Positions 62,936-64,000 of a stretch of DNA of 64,000 bases are shown piece by piece. Origin of the DNA: Lates calcarifer. Taxonomy: Eukaryota; Chordata; Actinopteri; Centropomidae. Positions within the stretch are counted from its first letter, which is position 1. Every line of letters starts with the position of its first letter. The notes under the pieces were generated by a model that was not told where the DNA came from, searched no databases, and worked only from the letters and a program-made list of their open reading frames with translations. A program made the translations under genes and the position numbers. The stretch is taken from assembly GCF_001640805.2 (NCBI RefSeq), contig NC_066856.1, forward strand, positions 18,548,712-18,612,711. Direction: 5' to 3'.

Positions 62936-64000
62936 TTAACATCTTGGTTCTCCTCTCATGCTAGAGCCTGAAAATGAAAAATCAGATTCAGAAAAATGTG
63001 TTTACAGGGTCAAAGCAAACAGAAGAAAAACAAAAACTAACCTCGCTCCCAGTGTAATGGTGGCGGCTCGTCGTCATCATTGTCCTCATCTCTTGGCCTG
63101 TGGTACATCACTTTCCTCTGAGCGCCCATCTCTGTCAAATACATAAAAGTAGATCAGATCCTCAGGGGCTCGTGAAAATAATTACAGATGGGATTTTTTT
63201 TTTTACAAAAGAATCACATTCAAATTCCTCCACTTTTTACATCCAACTGTAGCAGCTCAACTTTAATTTTTAGGTGCAGAGCAAGAAATCCAAAACTAAA
63301 ATGTGTGCACAGTGCAACTTGTGCAGAAAATATTCATGTGTTTCCAGATGTTGGTGTGCCTCAGCATTTCACCAAAACTAGAGGGGTAAATGAATAAATA
63401 TGGAGCTAGAAGCTGCACTCAGACCAAAGTTATGCTGCTCATGATCATCCAACATCAGCAAACCTTGTCGTTGCAGAGGGCCTGCTTGTCTCCTCCTGGG
63501 AATCACGTCGGTGTCTCCCCACCTGCCTTGGTCTGAAGTGGTCAGATCATCTCTGCAGAGTCTGTCTATCAAAGAGTTTGCACGTTTATTGCGTATTTCT
63601 GGCATGATTTAAACGGAATCTGCAGCTGAGACTTACCCTGGCATGTTCTGCACTGCAGCTCGCTGCTCGTCATCTCTCCGGCCTCACCGTCACCCTGGTT
63701 CCTGCTTGCAAAGGTCATGACCTTCGTCCTGGTCGAATGGATCTGTTGGATCTTTGTACTGGCCTCTTTTATACCAGGGTTTTGTTGGATGTCTCGGTGG
63801 GGCAGGATGAGGCTTTCTGGGTGCAGAGTGCTTCCTCACGACGACTCTAACCGGCTGCTCACACCCTCTTCCGTACCTGGTTTCCTCCTCGGAGTCTCCG
63901 GCTTCGTCTCTGTACACCTTTGAGCTGTGGACTTTGCTCCTACCTGCGCCCTTTGCCAGGTTTTTCCCACAGCAGGCGCACATGAACCTCTTCGAACCCG
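62936..64000 (-). CDS. tandem buc-family paralog, 3' part (5' end beyond window), one apparent frameshift
   Basis: Minus-strand coding exons are >64000-63637, 63565-63464, 63131-63042 and 62967-62936. Every junction is phase 1, with GT donors (GTAAGT, GTTTGC, GTTAGT) and pyrimidine-rich AG acceptors; the last exon ends in TAA. The large exon starts in-frame as GSKRFMCACCGKNLAK, which resembles SKRERLCSRCLAK in the neighbouring buc. It is followed by an acidic then Arg-rich stretch (DEAGDSEEETRYGRG) resembling DTEGESSENSSCRRG in buc. After it come Lys/Pro/Arg-rich sequence, a CRTCQDRLC cysteine cluster, an acidic run (DEDNDDDEPPP) and the end SSMRGEPRC. The tiny last exon and final Arg-Cys-stop repeat the buc gene plan, hence a tandem paralog of the buc1/buc2 kind reported in fish. 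In the large exon the first frame stops at TGA (63690-63692), while the frame that joins the later exons is offset by +1. One surplus base near the GGG at that point would explain it. No BUVE region is visible because the 5' exons are outside. Confidence 0.75.

Overview
This window looks like teleost fish nuclear DNA. It is AT-rich and full of short repeats typical of fish (hairpin MITEs, a tRNA-like SINE, CA, CT, TTC and CTG runs). Its only clear protein-coding genes, with spliced vertebrate-type introns, lie in the last 6 kb.

1 to about 58 kb: I find no convincing coding exon. This stretch holds degraded mobile elements, several palindromic or hairpin elements, two minisatellite-like arrays, a 436-bp polypurine block and scattered low-repeat segments that could be conserved non-coding elements. 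The exception is a CpG-dense block near 36.3-36.6 kb. On the minus strand it reads like a promoter plus a non-coding first exon with a strong splice donor. If that is right, much of 1-36 kb could be the first intron of a minus-strand gene whose later exons lie outside the window.

58.2-61.3 kb, minus strand: a nearly complete bucky ball (buc/Velo1-type) gene, the germ-plasm (Balbiani body) organiser. The conserved BUVE-type aromatic N-terminal region is split by a phase-1 intron, and the C-terminus can be followed through two further small exons to a final ...TRC stop.

62.9-64.0 kb, minus strand: the 3' part of a second, head-to-tail gene. Its Cys/Arg-rich tail, all-phase-1 introns and final ...PRC stop match the buc layout, so I read it as a tandem buc-family paralog. 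It runs off the right edge.

Each of the two genes has one apparent +1 reading-frame break inside its large exon, and in both the upstream frame closes on TGA. Assembly indels, real decay or (least likely) recoding could explain this; it is the most worthwhile point to check. Nothing in the window resembles a bacterial, viral or CRISPR system.
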